From Amphritea sp. (lineage in GTDB: Bacteria > Pseudomonadota > Gammaproteobacteria > Pseudomonadales > Balneatricaceae), in contig NZ_JADGEW010000009.1 in the NCBI RefSeq assembly GCF_016744155.1, positions 62,001 to 126,000 on the forward strand: a stretch of 64,000 nt of DNA, in the 5' to 3' direction. Positions 54,115 to 63,724 of this stretch are shown in pieces (within the stretch, counting starts at the first letter, position 1; the number at the start of each line of letters is the position of its first letter). The notes under the pieces were generated by a model. It did not search any database. It saw nothing but the letters and a program-made list of their open reading frames with translations, and was not told where the DNA came from. A program made the position numbers and the translations under genes.

Positions 54115-55789
54115 GAGTAATACCAACCGGCTTAATGACCGGAGAACCCCTTGGGACCCAGGTAAGAAGAGCAAAAAGAATAGCCGTTATCAGATAGATA
54201 ACCCCAAACATCATAACGCCATTCTCGATATCTGTGGTTGCAATAATAGCTGCAAAAATAACCGGCCCGAGCATCTGGCCTACCCGGCTACTAGAGCGAA
54301 AGATCCCCATAGACTTTCCTTCACCATAACGACCCGTAACTTCCTGTTTTAATACAAAAGCACTTTGTGCGGACAATACCAAACAGTTCGAAAGCCCTAA
54401 TAAGAGAACTGATAGCGTAACCGCAACTACACCATCGAGAACACCAAACACGAGAAAGGCTCCACCTCCCAGAACGCAGCCCAGAATTATCGGCCCCCGT
54501 TTAGTTTCACTCTGATCAGCAAACCGCCCAATCGCCGGGCCCAGCAAAGCTAAAACCACACCAAATAGCATCAACACTTGCCCGATAGAAGCATCATTCA
54601 GACCCGCACGATTCAGATAAACCGGACTGAAATAGTTCAAAAAACCAACCACTGCAATCGACGCCGGCATACTACTGAACAGCGTTGCTGCTAACACCTG
54701 ACGATCAAACAGAAAGCTCATAAAAGATGGCGAAGGGGGAGTAACTTTGTCTGTATTTAGTTTTGTTACAGAGTCTACTTTCTTTGTCTGTTCAGCTTTC
54801 TTAACCACCTCATCCCCTACAGGTTGAGACAGCGTTAGTAAGCCATAAAGAATAACGCTAAAGACAACCAAAGCACCCAGCAGGAATACCGGGCCATAAC
54901 CAAACTGCTCAGCGAGTACAGCACCCGTTGCCGCGCCACAGATGCTGCCGGAATAAAGCCCCGCAAAAAGATGCGCCAATCCTCTTGCTTTATTACTGCT
55001 ATCAGTATGTTTGATCACATACCCCTGAGACGCTAACAAGGTCAAACCATAACCAAACCCGAGCACCCCTCTGGAGAGAATAAACTGCACAGCATCAGGC
55101 GCTAGCCATGAGTAAAGGCAACCCAGCCCTGTTATCACCAGGCCAGTATAAAACGGTGCCTTCCAGCCACTTTTATCCAACCAGACACCGCAGCACAAGA
55201 TCGCCACGCCTACACAAAAAAACTCGACCGATATAGGTAATCCGATCAGCAGATCAGGGCTGATGCTACTCAAACTTTGCGGTAACGTTTCCATATGCAA
55301 AGGAATAAATGCCATCGACAGATCAATGCCAAAAAGAAATAGAAAGATGGCCGGTCGCATCTGCTTAAAATGCACGGTTTTTAGCTTAGGCTGGCGACTA
55401 CCGCTCTGTTGAAATACCGCTAGCTCAAGTGCAAACAGAAAGGTAATCAGCAAGGCTGTGCCCAAATCAAACAGAGATAAAGCCTTAGAGCCCTGTAAAA
55501 AGTGCTGTAAACAGAGCAAAGACAAAGAGACACCGCAAAGCGCCATCATCAAACGGCTAATGCTTGCCCCTGATAAGGATGCTGTTCTTCTTTGACTGAA
55601 CTGAATCATTGCCAATAAAAGAGTCGGAAAAGCGATCGCATATCCGCCCCAATAGATAACCTCTATTAGTGAGATATCTATAGCAGCACGCTCATAAGCA
55701 GCAAATATAAGCAATGCCGCTAGGCTAGTAATGAAGAGAAGCTGTAGGCAACCACTAAAGAACAACTTAATCGCAGAACGCTCCATCAT
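54107..55789 (-). CDS. MFS exporter, 560 residues, in DapF-like operon
   Basis: A membrane protein of 560 residues with an unusual N-terminal part of about five extra hydrophobic segments (1-120), then a twelve-helix MFS core. The MFS motif-A-like region appears as GPAIGRFADQSETKRGPII and the first-half loop as LDKSGWKAPFYTGL. It is larger than a standard MFS drug exporter (about 400 residues) because of the N-terminal extension. It overlaps the DapF-like gene by ATGA and the unknown-protein gene by 8 bases. It is probably the exporter of the product of the operon. Confidence 0.8.
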   Translation of the reverse strand: MMERSAIKLFFSGCLQLLFITSLAALLIFAAYERAAIDISLIEVIYWGGYAIAFPTLLLAMIQFSQRRTASLSGASISRLMMALCGVSLSLLCLQHFLQGSKALSLFDLGTALLITFLFALELAVFQQSGSRQPKLKTVHFKQMRPAIFLFLFGIDLSMAFIPLHMETLPQSLSSISPDLLIGLPISVEFFCVGVAILCCGVWLDKSGWKAPFYTGLVITGLGCLYSWLAPDAVQFILSRGVLGFGYGLTLLASQGYVIKHTDSSNKARGLAHLFAGLYSGSICGAATGAVLAEQFGYGPVFLLGALVVFSVILYGLLTLSQPVGDEVVKKAEQTKKVDSVTKLNTDKVTPPSPSFMSFLFDRQVLAATLFSSMPASIAVVGFLNYFSPVYLNRAGLNDASIGQVLMLFGVVLALLGPAIGRFADQSETKRGPIILGCVLGGGAFLVFGVLDGVVAVTLSVLLLGLSNCLVLSAQSAFVLKQEVTGRYGEGKSMGIFRSSSRVGQMLGPVIFAAIIATTDIENGVMMFGVIYLITAILFALLTWVPRGSPVIKPVGITHE

Positions 55790-56937
55790 GGTACTACCCT
55801 GTTGATATCGCTCCCTGTAATATCTTTAGACGATAGTTTCTCTATCACCCGATGATGCTCAGGTAGCAAACGGTATACACCATCAAACAACATCACCGGC
55901 GAACTGGCTAAAGACCAACCTTCATCAGAACGATTGATCCTTATTCGCGCGTTATCATCATGCCAGCGGCAGCGATGGGGCAAAATATCGATCTCATCCA
56001 ACGTTAATTGACTGAGTTTGCTGTAGACATAAGCAACCGCCAGAGCGCCGGTTCCACAGGCCAGTGTTTCTCTGTTTATCCCCCTTTCATAACAGCGATT
56101 CTCGAGCACTCCAGACCGTTGGCTTCTAGCCAGATTAACATTGATTCCTGCGGGAAATATCTCTTTATAACGAGCATTCATATACTTCCCAATATGCTCC
56201 ACCAGCCAGGTACCGAAACTTTCACGTCGGTCTTTAACCGACCATTGTTCAGAACTACCAAAAATATAATCAGCCAGCTCAGGTATAGAGAAATCACTAT
56301 CAGGAAAAATCACCAGATGGGGCTCCCCAGTGAAAACTAAATAAGCCTTAAGTTGTAATTCCCTCTCATCACTGAAGGCACGCAGATCGCCAGCCCGAAA
56401 GTTAATTTTAATATCAGAGTATAAATCGATTGTTTCAGTAAAGGCTTCAGAGAAACCAGCAGTTGCTAGTTCAACTGGTGCTTTACGGGGGTGCCCAAGG
56501 TTAACCCAACCGCCCATGCTATCTGCACCGGCACCAATCTGAATAACCTTAGGTTCAGGCAGAGGAATCTCTGTCATAATTGACGCAGAAGTCACCCCAT
56601 GCTGATGCAACAGATAACTGGCTACGCACATCAGACCATTACCGCAACAAAGTGCTTCTTCGCCATCAGGCTCGAACATCCTAAACAGATAATTAGCCTG
56701 TTCGGCCTCTGGTGGCCAACACCAATAAGGACGCTCTTTAGCGATAGCTTGCAACGCCTCTTTACTACAACGTTGAATTACCAGTAAATTATCGCAACCC
56801 ACCCCAAAACTGATATTAGTCGCCTGAAACGCAAACCGTGACATTTCATACTCAGTGAGAGACGTATGCTCCGTTTCATCAACAATAACAAAGTTATTAC
56901 CGCATGATGTGTACTTAACAAACGGAACTAATTTCAT
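55786..56937 (-). CDS. DapF-superfamily racemase/epimerase of altered specificity
   Basis: A 383-residue protein of the diaminopimelate epimerase fold, about 100 residues longer than usual. Both catalytic cysteines are present (C98 in CCGNG, C294 in ACGTG) and the YERG block (283-286) is kept. The family motif GNPH reads GEPH at 204-207 and GARC reads GLMC after the first cysteine, so the substrate is probably not diaminopimelate. The inserts fall around 55-80 and 225-260. I prefer the ATG at 56937, which gives the family start; upstream GTG/ATG starts exist. It leads a coupled three-gene operon with an MFS exporter and an unknown protein. DapF relatives racemise histidine for metallophores in other bacteria. 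Confidence 0.8.
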   Translation of the reverse strand: MKLVPFVKYTSCGNNFVIVDETEHTSLTEYEMSRFAFQATNISFGVGCDNLLVIQRCSKEALQAIAKERPYWCWPPEAEQANYLFRMFEPDGEEALCCGNGLMCVASYLLHQHGVTSASIMTEIPLPEPKVIQIGAGADSMGGWVNLGHPRKAPVELATAGFSEAFTETIDLYSDIKINFRAGDLRAFSDERELQLKAYLVFTGEPHLVIFPDSDFSIPELADYIFGSSEQWSVKDRRESFGTWLVEHIGKYMNARYKEIFPAGINVNLARSQRSGVLENRCYERGINRETLACGTGALAVAYVYSKLSQLTLDEIDILPHRCRWHDDNARIRINRSDEGWSLASSPVMLFDGVYRLLPEHHRVIEKLSSKDITGSDINRVVP

Positions 56938-57315
56938 GGTAAATTTCCGATAGCGTTCGTGGGAATTCCAGAAGCCAGGAATATAAAAATTCTCACACAT
57001 AAACCACACCTGTCTGCACACAAGTACTACTACTCAAATGCCGATAGGTAAAAGCTTATTTCGATATGTACGAGACTACATTCAAGACAGAAAACTCGCC
57101 GATCAAACAAACGTTTTATTTTATTATAAGCATGCAACTTACCATCACACTAGTCGGTTTATCAAACGAGGGGCTACCCAAAATGAGGTTAACAAATAGA
57201 TAATAGAGCTGATTTTTCAAGGAATTAGCGCTGAAGCAGTTGTATGTCTGAGGTTATAGCTGCCAGCTGGTTCTAGTCGAAACGAAGTGTTATTCCGCCC
57301 TAATAAGAACAATCA
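56938..57315. promoter_or_regulatory. Spacer upstream of the DapF-like operon
   Basis: About 380 bases, AT-rich on the operon side. It should hold the operon promoter on the minus strand and the 3' end of the ABC permease unit. No terminator hairpin or known operator was recognised. Confidence 0.3.
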
Positions 57316-58812
57316 CTATATATAGCGCTGAATACGTCTGGAAAACATATCAACTGCAATATTCAACAAAGCAGCTGTCAAAATCAGCACCAGCGCCACA
57401 TCAAAGCGGATTTCCTGTATCGCACTGTCTACAAAGAATCCAAGCGTATGGATACCCAAGATACCCAGGATGGCAGTTTCCCGCATAATCACTTCCCAGC
57501 GGTAAAGCATAAAAGAGAGAAAAGAGGGGTAAATACGAGGTAATAGCTCATAAAAATAGCGATCTAAGCGTCGTTTGGGGAGATCTGATCGCAGTACTAA
57601 TTCATTACTATGTCGCCCTGAAAGATAGCCAATCAGAGCCCCGTTATGGATTGCCAGAGCTATCACTGCCGGTAACATTGAAGGGCCGAGCAACTGTAAC
57701 AATATGTATGCCAAAAGATATTCCGGCGTAGAACGAGCGATCACCAGCAGCACATAACCGGGCATCCGACCGGGTAAGCTATAACAGTATCGACTAATCA
57801 ATGGGAACATAATCAAAGCACACAAACCGGTTACTACCAACGCTATCTGAGACAAAACTAAAGTATTCCAGATCCCAGGCAACGCCTGGTTAAACATAAT
57901 ATCTGAAGTCCATTGGGATAGTTTAGATAAGCTTTCCCATTGCCCTCCTGCTTCGCTATTACGAAGCGGGGCCGGAATAATATCTTCAGAAATAAAGCGC
58001 CAGGCATTCCCCCAGACAATAGGCATGCCATCCCCTAAGAAAAAGGGAGATCCCAGAAAAAGTGCAGGCAAAGTCCATCGTCTCAACCAGATTTTCTTAG
58101 TGGCTATCAGCAGGTAAAAAAGCATTAACAGTGCGGCGACTTCGGAGTAATAGCCTTGTGAAAATGAAGATTCCAGGTAATAGCCCAACGTTGGTAGCCC
58201 AACAAAACCAAGAATAGCGCTACTGCGAATACCACACTCTAAACGATATGAGGTGTAACTAACCAAATGAGGCCAGGCGAGAGGCAAACGGGTGTAAAGA
58301 AGCGTATTGAGATAACCCGTTCCGGAAGGCAACGTCCGTGCTGGCAGCATTGGCACTTGAGCCAACATTTCAGCATACATACGCGCGAAGATACCACTAT
58401 AAGGAATGGCAATCGCCAATAATCCAGTCAACGGATGAAGACCAAAAAACTGCAAAAAAATCAGCGCCCAAAACAGCTCATGTATAGAGCGTACCAGTGC
58501 ACAGAAACCACGAACAAATGCATTATGAAACATCAGTGCCAGTAAGAAACCTCCGACGACTGCCAGAGCCACTCCGGCAAAGGCAAACGCCAGAGTAGAC
58601 AACAAGGCTTCAAGCACTAAACTCGACTGCATCAGACTGGGATGAAATAAACCGTCTGCAAGACGCCACATCTCAGCCCAGGGATCGATACTGGAAATTT
58701 CAAGATCTGCAACAAAAAGGCAGCATATCGCCACCAGTACAAACCCTATGCTAGTTTTGACACCGCCAGACCAACGAGATAAAGAGGAAAGCATCGCCTC
58801 AGTAAAACTCAT
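57316..58812 (-). CDS. PhnE-type permease with two tandem membrane units
   Basis: A 498-residue protein made of two PhnE-like permease units in one chain. The first unit has its EAA-like loop near RLPLAWPHLVSYTSYRLECGIRSSAILGFVGLPTLGYYL and the second near YPSFLSFMLYRWEVIMRETAILGILGIHTLGFFVDS, the same signature twice. Standard phosphonate permeases are single units. Fused two-unit permeases of this kind go with the binding protein and ATPase upstream, often labelled putative selenate or phosphonate-type importers. It overlaps the ATPase gene by 14 bases. Confidence 0.83.
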   Translation of the reverse strand: MSFTEAMLSSLSRWSGGVKTSIGFVLVAICCLFVADLEISSIDPWAEMWRLADGLFHPSLMQSSLVLEALLSTLAFAFAGVALAVVGGFLLALMFHNAFVRGFCALVRSIHELFWALIFLQFFGLHPLTGLLAIAIPYSGIFARMYAEMLAQVPMLPARTLPSGTGYLNTLLYTRLPLAWPHLVSYTSYRLECGIRSSAILGFVGLPTLGYYLESSFSQGYYSEVAALLMLFYLLIATKKIWLRRWTLPALFLGSPFFLGDGMPIVWGNAWRFISEDIIPAPLRNSEAGGQWESLSKLSQWTSDIMFNQALPGIWNTLVLSQIALVVTGLCALIMFPLISRYCYSLPGRMPGYVLLVIARSTPEYLLAYILLQLLGPSMLPAVIALAIHNGALIGYLSGRHSNELVLRSDLPKRRLDRYFYELLPRIYPSFLSFMLYRWEVIMRETAILGILGIHTLGFFVDSAIQEIRFDVALVLILTAALLNIAVDMFSRRIQRYI

Positions 58813-59449
58813 TTAGCGATGAGACAGTGAGGCGATGCGCAGACTCATCCAGAACCAGTTCCCCATTTTGGATCGCAATAATCCGCTGACCATACCGCAG
58901 CGCTCGATCGACATCATGCAAACTGATAACCGCCGTTGCAAAATATTGCCCCAGCAGCGCCATCACCCTGTCAGCTTCCGGGCCATCTAGTGCAGAAACA
59001 GGCTCATCGGCCAGTAAAACAGGGGCCGCCTGATACAACGCCCGAGCAACAGCAACCCGCTGCTGCTGCCCACCGGATAATTCAGCTACTGCAGAGAAAC
59101 ATTTCTCATCTAAGCCTAACTGCTCAAGCAACGGAGTAACCTCCGCTATCCGCGCGACCGCAGGGTAAATAAAATTCAGACAATTCCGCAAGGCACTATA
59201 ACGTTGCAAGCGCCCCATGTAGACATTGTGATAAACACTAAGATTTTCTACCAAACCGAGATCCTGAGGAATTAACGCGCAATCCTGTCTGTTCTCAGTG
59301 TAGAGATGATTCAACAGTGTCGATTTACCACAACCGCTTTTACCCAGTAAAATCAGGTGCTCACCTGCCCGGACATCCAGAGTGACAGGCCCTAAGACCC
59401 GGTGGTTTCCATATGTCAGATAAGCATCCTGAATAGCCAGGCTCGACAT
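58799..59449 (-). CDS. ABC transporter ATPase, PhnC-like
   Basis: A 216-residue ATPase, shorter than usual PhnC. Walker A is LLGKSGCGKST near 33-43, the Q-loop is LIPQDLGLVENLSVYHNVYMG, the signature is ELSGGQQQR, Walker B is VLLADEP and the H-loop is AVISLHDVD. It is complete and should power the importer. The first base of its ATG is the last base of the binding-protein stop (TAATG), so translation is coupled. Confidence 0.9.
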   Translation of the reverse strand: MSSLAIQDAYLTYGNHRVLGPVTLDVRAGEHLILLGKSGCGKSTLLNHLYTENRQDCALIPQDLGLVENLSVYHNVYMGRLQRYSALRNCLNFIYPAVARIAEVTPLLEQLGLDEKCFSAVAELSGGQQQRVAVARALYQAAPVLLADEPVSALDGPEADRVMALLGQYFATAVISLHDVDRALRYGQRIIAIQNGELVLDESAHRLTVSSLNEFY

Positions 59450-60306
59450 TAGTCCAGTAGACCTATCTGCTTAGCCACCTTACGAACTGGTTCGAAGTCT
59501 GAATTAGACGCTGGGATAAAGCCCTGTCGAGGGAAACTACTTAACAGTTCCGGATCATTCATCTTCAACAAAGCCTGTTCAACACGGTCAGTAAAGCCCT
59601 CGCCATATGCCGCATCAAGATCGCCCCGAAGAGTCCACTGATAATCAGGATAGGTCGGCGTTTCCCAAATCACTTTAACCTTGGCAGTATCGACTTTACC
59701 CGCCTCTACTGCGGCATCCCATACTTTATAGTTCAGTGCGCCCAACTGGTAAGCACCAGATTCTACCAAAGCAATTGTTCGCGAGTGATTACCACTAAAA
59801 CCAACTCGCTTAAACAGCTCATCAGGGCTTTGGCCAAACTGCTCACGCAGATGATACTCTGGCATCAAGCGTCCAGAAGTGGATCCTTTAGACCCAAAGG
59901 TAAATGTCAGTCCATCAATTGATTGAGGCAACCGATCAGCTGCACTCAGCCCAGTGCTCTGATGTGCAATAAAATAGGATTTAAATTCAGGATCTTCGAC
60001 CCCCTGCGCGACCGCACGTGAACCTGGCACCAGTTCACGTGCCTTAACGCCGGAAAGCCCACCAAACCAAGCAAGTTGAACCTGATTATTCCTAAACGCA
60101 GTAATAGTGGCTGCATATGATTTAACAGGAATAAAACGAACCTCTGTCTGCAGCTCCTGCTGTAAGTAATCCGCTACTTTCTGAAATCGCTGTTTCAATT
60201 GAGTTTCATCCTGATCTGGAATAGCGGTAAACACAAAAGTCGGTGTTGCAAAGGCTGAACCAGCCAGAATCATCAAAGCAAGCACTCTAAACATCATTTT
60301 AAACAT
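59449..60306 (-). CDS. PhnD-family substrate-binding protein, putative selenate-transporter type
   Basis: A 285-residue periplasmic protein with a signal peptide (MFKMMFRVLALMILAGSAFA). Blocks TAIPDQDETQLKQRFQKVADYLQQ, VRFIPVKSYAATITAFRNNQVQLAWFGGLSGVKAR and FGSKGSTSGRLMPEYHLREQFGQ match the PhnD subgroup commonly annotated as putative selenate binding proteins. The true ligand is not established; other PhnD relatives bind phosphonates, phosphite or small oxyanions. It leads the three-gene importer operon. Confidence 0.82.
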   Translation of the reverse strand: MFKMMFRVLALMILAGSAFATPTFVFTAIPDQDETQLKQRFQKVADYLQQELQTEVRFIPVKSYAATITAFRNNQVQLAWFGGLSGVKARELVPGSRAVAQGVEDPEFKSYFIAHQSTGLSAADRLPQSIDGLTFTFGSKGSTSGRLMPEYHLREQFGQSPDELFKRVGFSGNHSRTIALVESGAYQLGALNYKVWDAAVEAGKVDTAKVKVIWETPTYPDYQWTLRGDLDAAYGEGFTDRVEQALLKMNDPELLSSFPRQGFIPASNSDFEPVRKVAKQIGLLD

Positions 60307-60637
60307 TTATTTCGTTCCAGAATAATCAGTAAAATTAGGGACGCTATTTTCGCATAATAAGGGTTAACAATGCAGCCAGTTTCTATGCGATCAAAGCAGT
60401 ATCAGTCCCCTATATAAACAACTGTTTCATAAAAGTTATGATATTTAAATTAAAAAACTATTGTTAAGAGACTATGCTGAACTAACATTCAGCCCGTACT
60501 GGTGATTAAACGCAGTTACTTATTACTTTTATCACATAGAATATTTATATCGTCCTCCCTGTTGTTTCATGGCGGTTTCAGTGGGGGATTAGCATAAACC
60601 GTTTGTTTTTTATCCAACGGATACCGGATACTGATTT
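60307..60637. promoter_or_regulatory. Divergent spacer between importer operon and GGDEF gene
   Basis: About 330 AT-rich bases. Just before the diguanylate cyclase start there is a tandem CGGATAC-CGGATAC at 60618-60631 that overlaps a small dyad TATCC-AAC-GGATA at 60611-60623. This could affect translation start or be an operator. No riboswitch was recognised. Confidence 0.35.
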
Positions 60638-62971
60638 ATGCAAAACCGCATGCTTAAATATTTACTGGTTATGCTTAGCATTGCCATTCCGACAACCAGC
60701 CAAAGCGCAGAAGCATTGACCCCTGCCAGCCTGCAACTGATTTGGAAACATCAGTTCCAGTTTGCCGGTTACTATATGGCAAAGCATAAAGGGTTTTATC
60801 GGGATGCTGGCATTGAACTCTCAATCCACGAATTCGAAAGTAACGAAGATCCTGTCGAGCTCGTCCTCAACGGCACTAGAGATTTTGCTGTAGGCCGTTC
60901 GACGATTCTATCTCAACGGATAAAAGGCGCTGATATCGTCGCCCTGTTATCAGCCTTCCAAAACTCCCCATTAATGCTGTTAACCACTAAAAAATCAGGC
61001 ATAAAGACACCTGCTGATCTCTTAAACAAGCGTATTATGATGACCCCCGATGCAGAGAAACAGGTCGAACTGCTTGCAATGCTACGTCAGTCGGGCGTCA
61101 GCCCCAGCGACTTTACACGACAGGAACACAGCTTTGATATTAATTCCCTTATCAAGGGAGAAACAGATGCAATGGCCTCCTATATATCCAACGAGCCATT
61201 TCAAATGAAGCAACTGGGAGAAGAGTACAACATCATCCACCCGAAAGACTTCGGTTTTCACATGTATTCCGATCTGCTATTTACTTCTAAATCACTACTT
61301 CAAAAAAATCCGGCCCTCGTCGAGTCGTTTCGCAACGCAACAATAAAGGGCTGGTTGTATGCCTTCGATCACATAGAAGAAACCGCAGAGCTGATTATTT
61401 CAGACTATAACAGTCAGAACCGCTCCAGAGAGGCGCTCATATTTGAAGGGGAACAGTTAACCAGACTAGCTTTTGATAAAAAGGAAAACTTCGGCTCCCT
61501 GAGTCAGGAAAAGCTGGAAGTGATATCTCAGCTTTATCTTCTGTTTAACTATATTTCTCCTGATTACAAAATCGGTGATTTCATCTACCGCCCCAAGGCA
61601 GAAAATCAATTATCACTGTCGATCAGCGAGCACTTGTTCCTGGCAACACACCCGGTACTCACCCTCTGCGGAAACCCTCATTGGGAACCATACAGTCAAC
61701 TAACCAATAACCAATATGCAGGTTTTTTCCCAGATTACATGAGCCTTATTGGCCAACGCACTGGGCTTCAATTTGAAGTAGTTACCCACTCTTCTTGGGC
61801 TGAGACTATTAAGGCGATGAAGACTGGTGAATGCGACATTGTCCCTGGAGCGATGCAAACACCAGATAGAGCCCATTTTATGGGATTTTCCGATGCATTT
61901 ATTAGCATACCCGCAGTCCTCGCAATAGATTCAAAGACTCCTGAGGACATTTCTTTAAATGAACTATTTAAAAAACCTATAGCCATAGTTGCCGGCTCAG
62001 CTTTCATCGAAATAATAAAAAGCCGTTACCCCAACACTACAATTATTGGCGTTAACTCTGTCGAAGAGGGATTAACGCAACTCAAAAAGAACAAGGTAAT
62101 CGCTCTTCTGGATGCCCCTAACAGCATCAGTTCTGCGATTAGTCGAACCGACGTTACCGGCATAAGAATAGTCGATCAGGTTCGAGATAACTGGGACCTC
62201 AGTATCGCCGTTAATCACAAATACCATGACTCGCCTCTCTTAAGCATCTTTGATAAAGCGATCGCATCCATTAAGCAGAAAGAGCGTGACGCAATCAGTG
62301 ACCGCTGGGTAAAAATTGCCTTTGTTCATGAAACTGATTACACCCTAATATGGCAGTTATTACTGGGTGCAAGTCTGTTGCTTATTTTCTTAGCTTATAG
62401 GTACCGACTGATTCATGTCCACAATACACAATTAGAAAAGGTGGCGAGACAAGATCAACTAACGGGGATTAATAACAGACGCGCTGTAATCGAAGCATTG
62501 AAGGAAAATAGTGCTATCGCTGTACGATATAACCGGCCGGTTTCATTGATTTTTTTTGATCTGGATGATTTCAAACTCATCAATGACCGTTTTGGCCATT
62601 TTGAAGGTGACATCGTCCTCAAAACCGTTGCACACATACTCAAAGACAATTGCCGTCAGAGCGATGTTTACGGCCGCTGGGGAGGAGAAGAGTTTCTTAT
62701 TATTCTACCCGAATCCAATTTATGCCAGGCCTTTCAAAGCGCCGAGAAACTACGCCGGGCCTTAGAAATGCAGAATTTCAATCCAACAATACCTGATACC
62801 ATCACCGGCAGTTTTGGCGTTGCTCAACTCAAACCAGGCGAATCAATTAACAGTATTATCCAACGGGTAGATCTGGCTCTTTACCAAGCAAAATCTGCAG
62901 GCAAAAACTGTGTTTTCAAAGATGTCAGCATCACCTCCACAACTTCAGAAAAATCCAGTCTGGCCAGTTAA
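60638..62971 (+). CDS. Two-binding-domain transmembrane diguanylate cyclase (ThiY-like + SBP3 + GGDEF)
   Basis: A 777-residue protein. After a signal sequence (to about residue 24) comes an NMT1/ThiY-like binding domain (about 30-320; LIWKHQFQFAGYYMAKHKGFYRDAGIEL), then a family-3 solute-binding domain (about 340-570; LTLCGNPHWEPYSQL, CDIVPGAMQTPDRAHFMGFSDAF). One transmembrane helix follows (about 577-595), then a GGDEF domain with DLDDFKLINDRFGH and GGEEF. Ligand binding in the periplasm should set c-di-GMP synthesis inside. The family-3 domain suggests an amino-acid-like ligand and the ThiY-like domain a pyrimidine or similar ring. It is a single gene. Confidence 0.88.
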   Translation: MQNRMLKYLLVMLSIAIPTTSQSAEALTPASLQLIWKHQFQFAGYYMAKHKGFYRDAGIELSIHEFESNEDPVELVLNGTRDFAVGRSTILSQRIKGADIVALLSAFQNSPLMLLTTKKSGIKTPADLLNKRIMMTPDAEKQVELLAMLRQSGVSPSDFTRQEHSFDINSLIKGETDAMASYISNEPFQMKQLGEEYNIIHPKDFGFHMYSDLLFTSKSLLQKNPALVESFRNATIKGWLYAFDHIEETAELIISDYNSQNRSREALIFEGEQLTRLAFDKKENFGSLSQEKLEVISQLYLLFNYISPDYKIGDFIYRPKAENQLSLSISEHLFLATHPVLTLCGNPHWEPYSQLTNNQYAGFFPDYMSLIGQRTGLQFEVVTHSSWAETIKAMKTGECDIVPGAMQTPDRAHFMGFSDAFISIPAVLAIDSKTPEDISLNELFKKPIAIVAGSAFIEIIKSRYPNTTIIGVNSVEEGLTQLKKNKVIALLDAPNSISSAISRTDVTGIRIVDQVRDNWDLSIAVNHKYHDSPLLSIFDKAIASIKQKERDAISDRWVKIAFVHETDYTLIWQLLLGASLLLIFLAYRYRLIHVHNTQLEKVARQDQLTGINNRRAVIEALKENSAIAVRYNRPVSLIFFDLDDFKLINDRFGHFEGDIVLKTVAHILKDNCRQSDVYGRWGGEEFLIILPESNLCQAFQSAEKLRRALEMQNFNPTIPDTITGSFGVAQLKPGESINSIIQRVDLALYQAKSAGKNCVFKDVSITSTTSEKSSLAS

Positions 62972-63042
62972 TTCATTCGCACAGGATAGCCCCCTCAGGT
63001 CTCAGAGAGTACAATCCACTTAATTATTAAACGGATTCAAAC

Positions 63043-63657
63043 ATGTCCTTTGAAAGCGCCCTCACCTTTTTTATCGCTATCTTTATTTTCGGTATAACTC
63101 CGGGACCGGGTGTGTTTGCAATCTTGGCAAAATCGATAATTGAGGGCCCTAGACGTTGTATTATGTTGGCTCTGGGGATGACTATCAGTGATATAGTCTA
63201 TCTGACACTTGCATGCTTAGGGTTAGCGGCCATTGCAGAACACTGGGGTGGGCTCTTCACTCTGATCCGCTGGCTTGGTGCTGCTTACCTTATCTGGTTG
63301 GGATTAAAGTTATTCACCAGCAAACCTGATCTAAAGACCTCAGCACCTATGGTAAATAAGCGTTCTTCCCTTGAGTTTGTTCAAGGATTTCTCATCTCAG
63401 CATCAAATCCGAAAGTTATCCTCTTTTATATGGCCTTTCTGCCAACTTTCATGGATCTGACTGTTCTGAACAGCGGAGACATTGCCCTGGCGGCTACGCT
63501 AACATTGTTTGCTTTAATGCTTGGGCTGATGTTAATTGCCTTTTGTGCACATTGGGCGAGTGCCAGACTCCGTTCAAAACAAGCGGCAAAGCGACTAAAC
63601 CAGAGCGCTGGTGTGATAATGATGGGGGCCGGTGTTTATCTGGCCGCTCGCAATTAG
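63043..63657 (+). CDS. LysE/RhtB family exporter
   Basis: A 204-residue membrane protein with about six hydrophobic helices and the family start FGITPGPGVFAILAKSIIEGPRRCIMLALGMTISDIVY. Members export amino acids, homoserine lactones or related compounds. The ATG at 63043 is preceded by ACGGATTCAAAC. It is a single gene ahead of rlmG. The substrate is unknown. Confidence 0.85.
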   Translation: MSFESALTFFIAIFIFGITPGPGVFAILAKSIIEGPRRCIMLALGMTISDIVYLTLACLGLAAIAEHWGGLFTLIRWLGAAYLIWLGLKLFTSKPDLKTSAPMVNKRSSLEFVQGFLISASNPKVILFYMAFLPTFMDLTVLNSGDIALAATLTLFALMLGLMLIAFCAHWASARLRSKQAAKRLNQSAGVIMMGAGVYLAARN

Positions 63658-63724
63658 ATCGTATTACTTAATTATTTCGTCCAACTTTTTATCAATTCTC
63701 GACGCTTAATATCACAGGACTTCG

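Noticed and set aside
52540..56937. Staphylopine/pseudopaline metallophore cluster
   Set aside because: A DapF-like enzyme and an MFS exporter fit, but no nicotianamine-synthase-like gene and no opine dehydrogenase lie nearby, and the 524-residue protein resembles neither.
55786..57021. Longer DapF-like start at 57021 or 57000
   Set aside because: The extra 21-28 residues have no family counterpart, while the ATG at 56937 gives the standard MKLVPFVKY start next to the conserved GNNF block.
57316..60306. Phosphonate (Phn) catabolic locus
   Set aside because: Only importer genes are present; there is no C-P lyase or phosphonatase, and the permease is a two-unit form.
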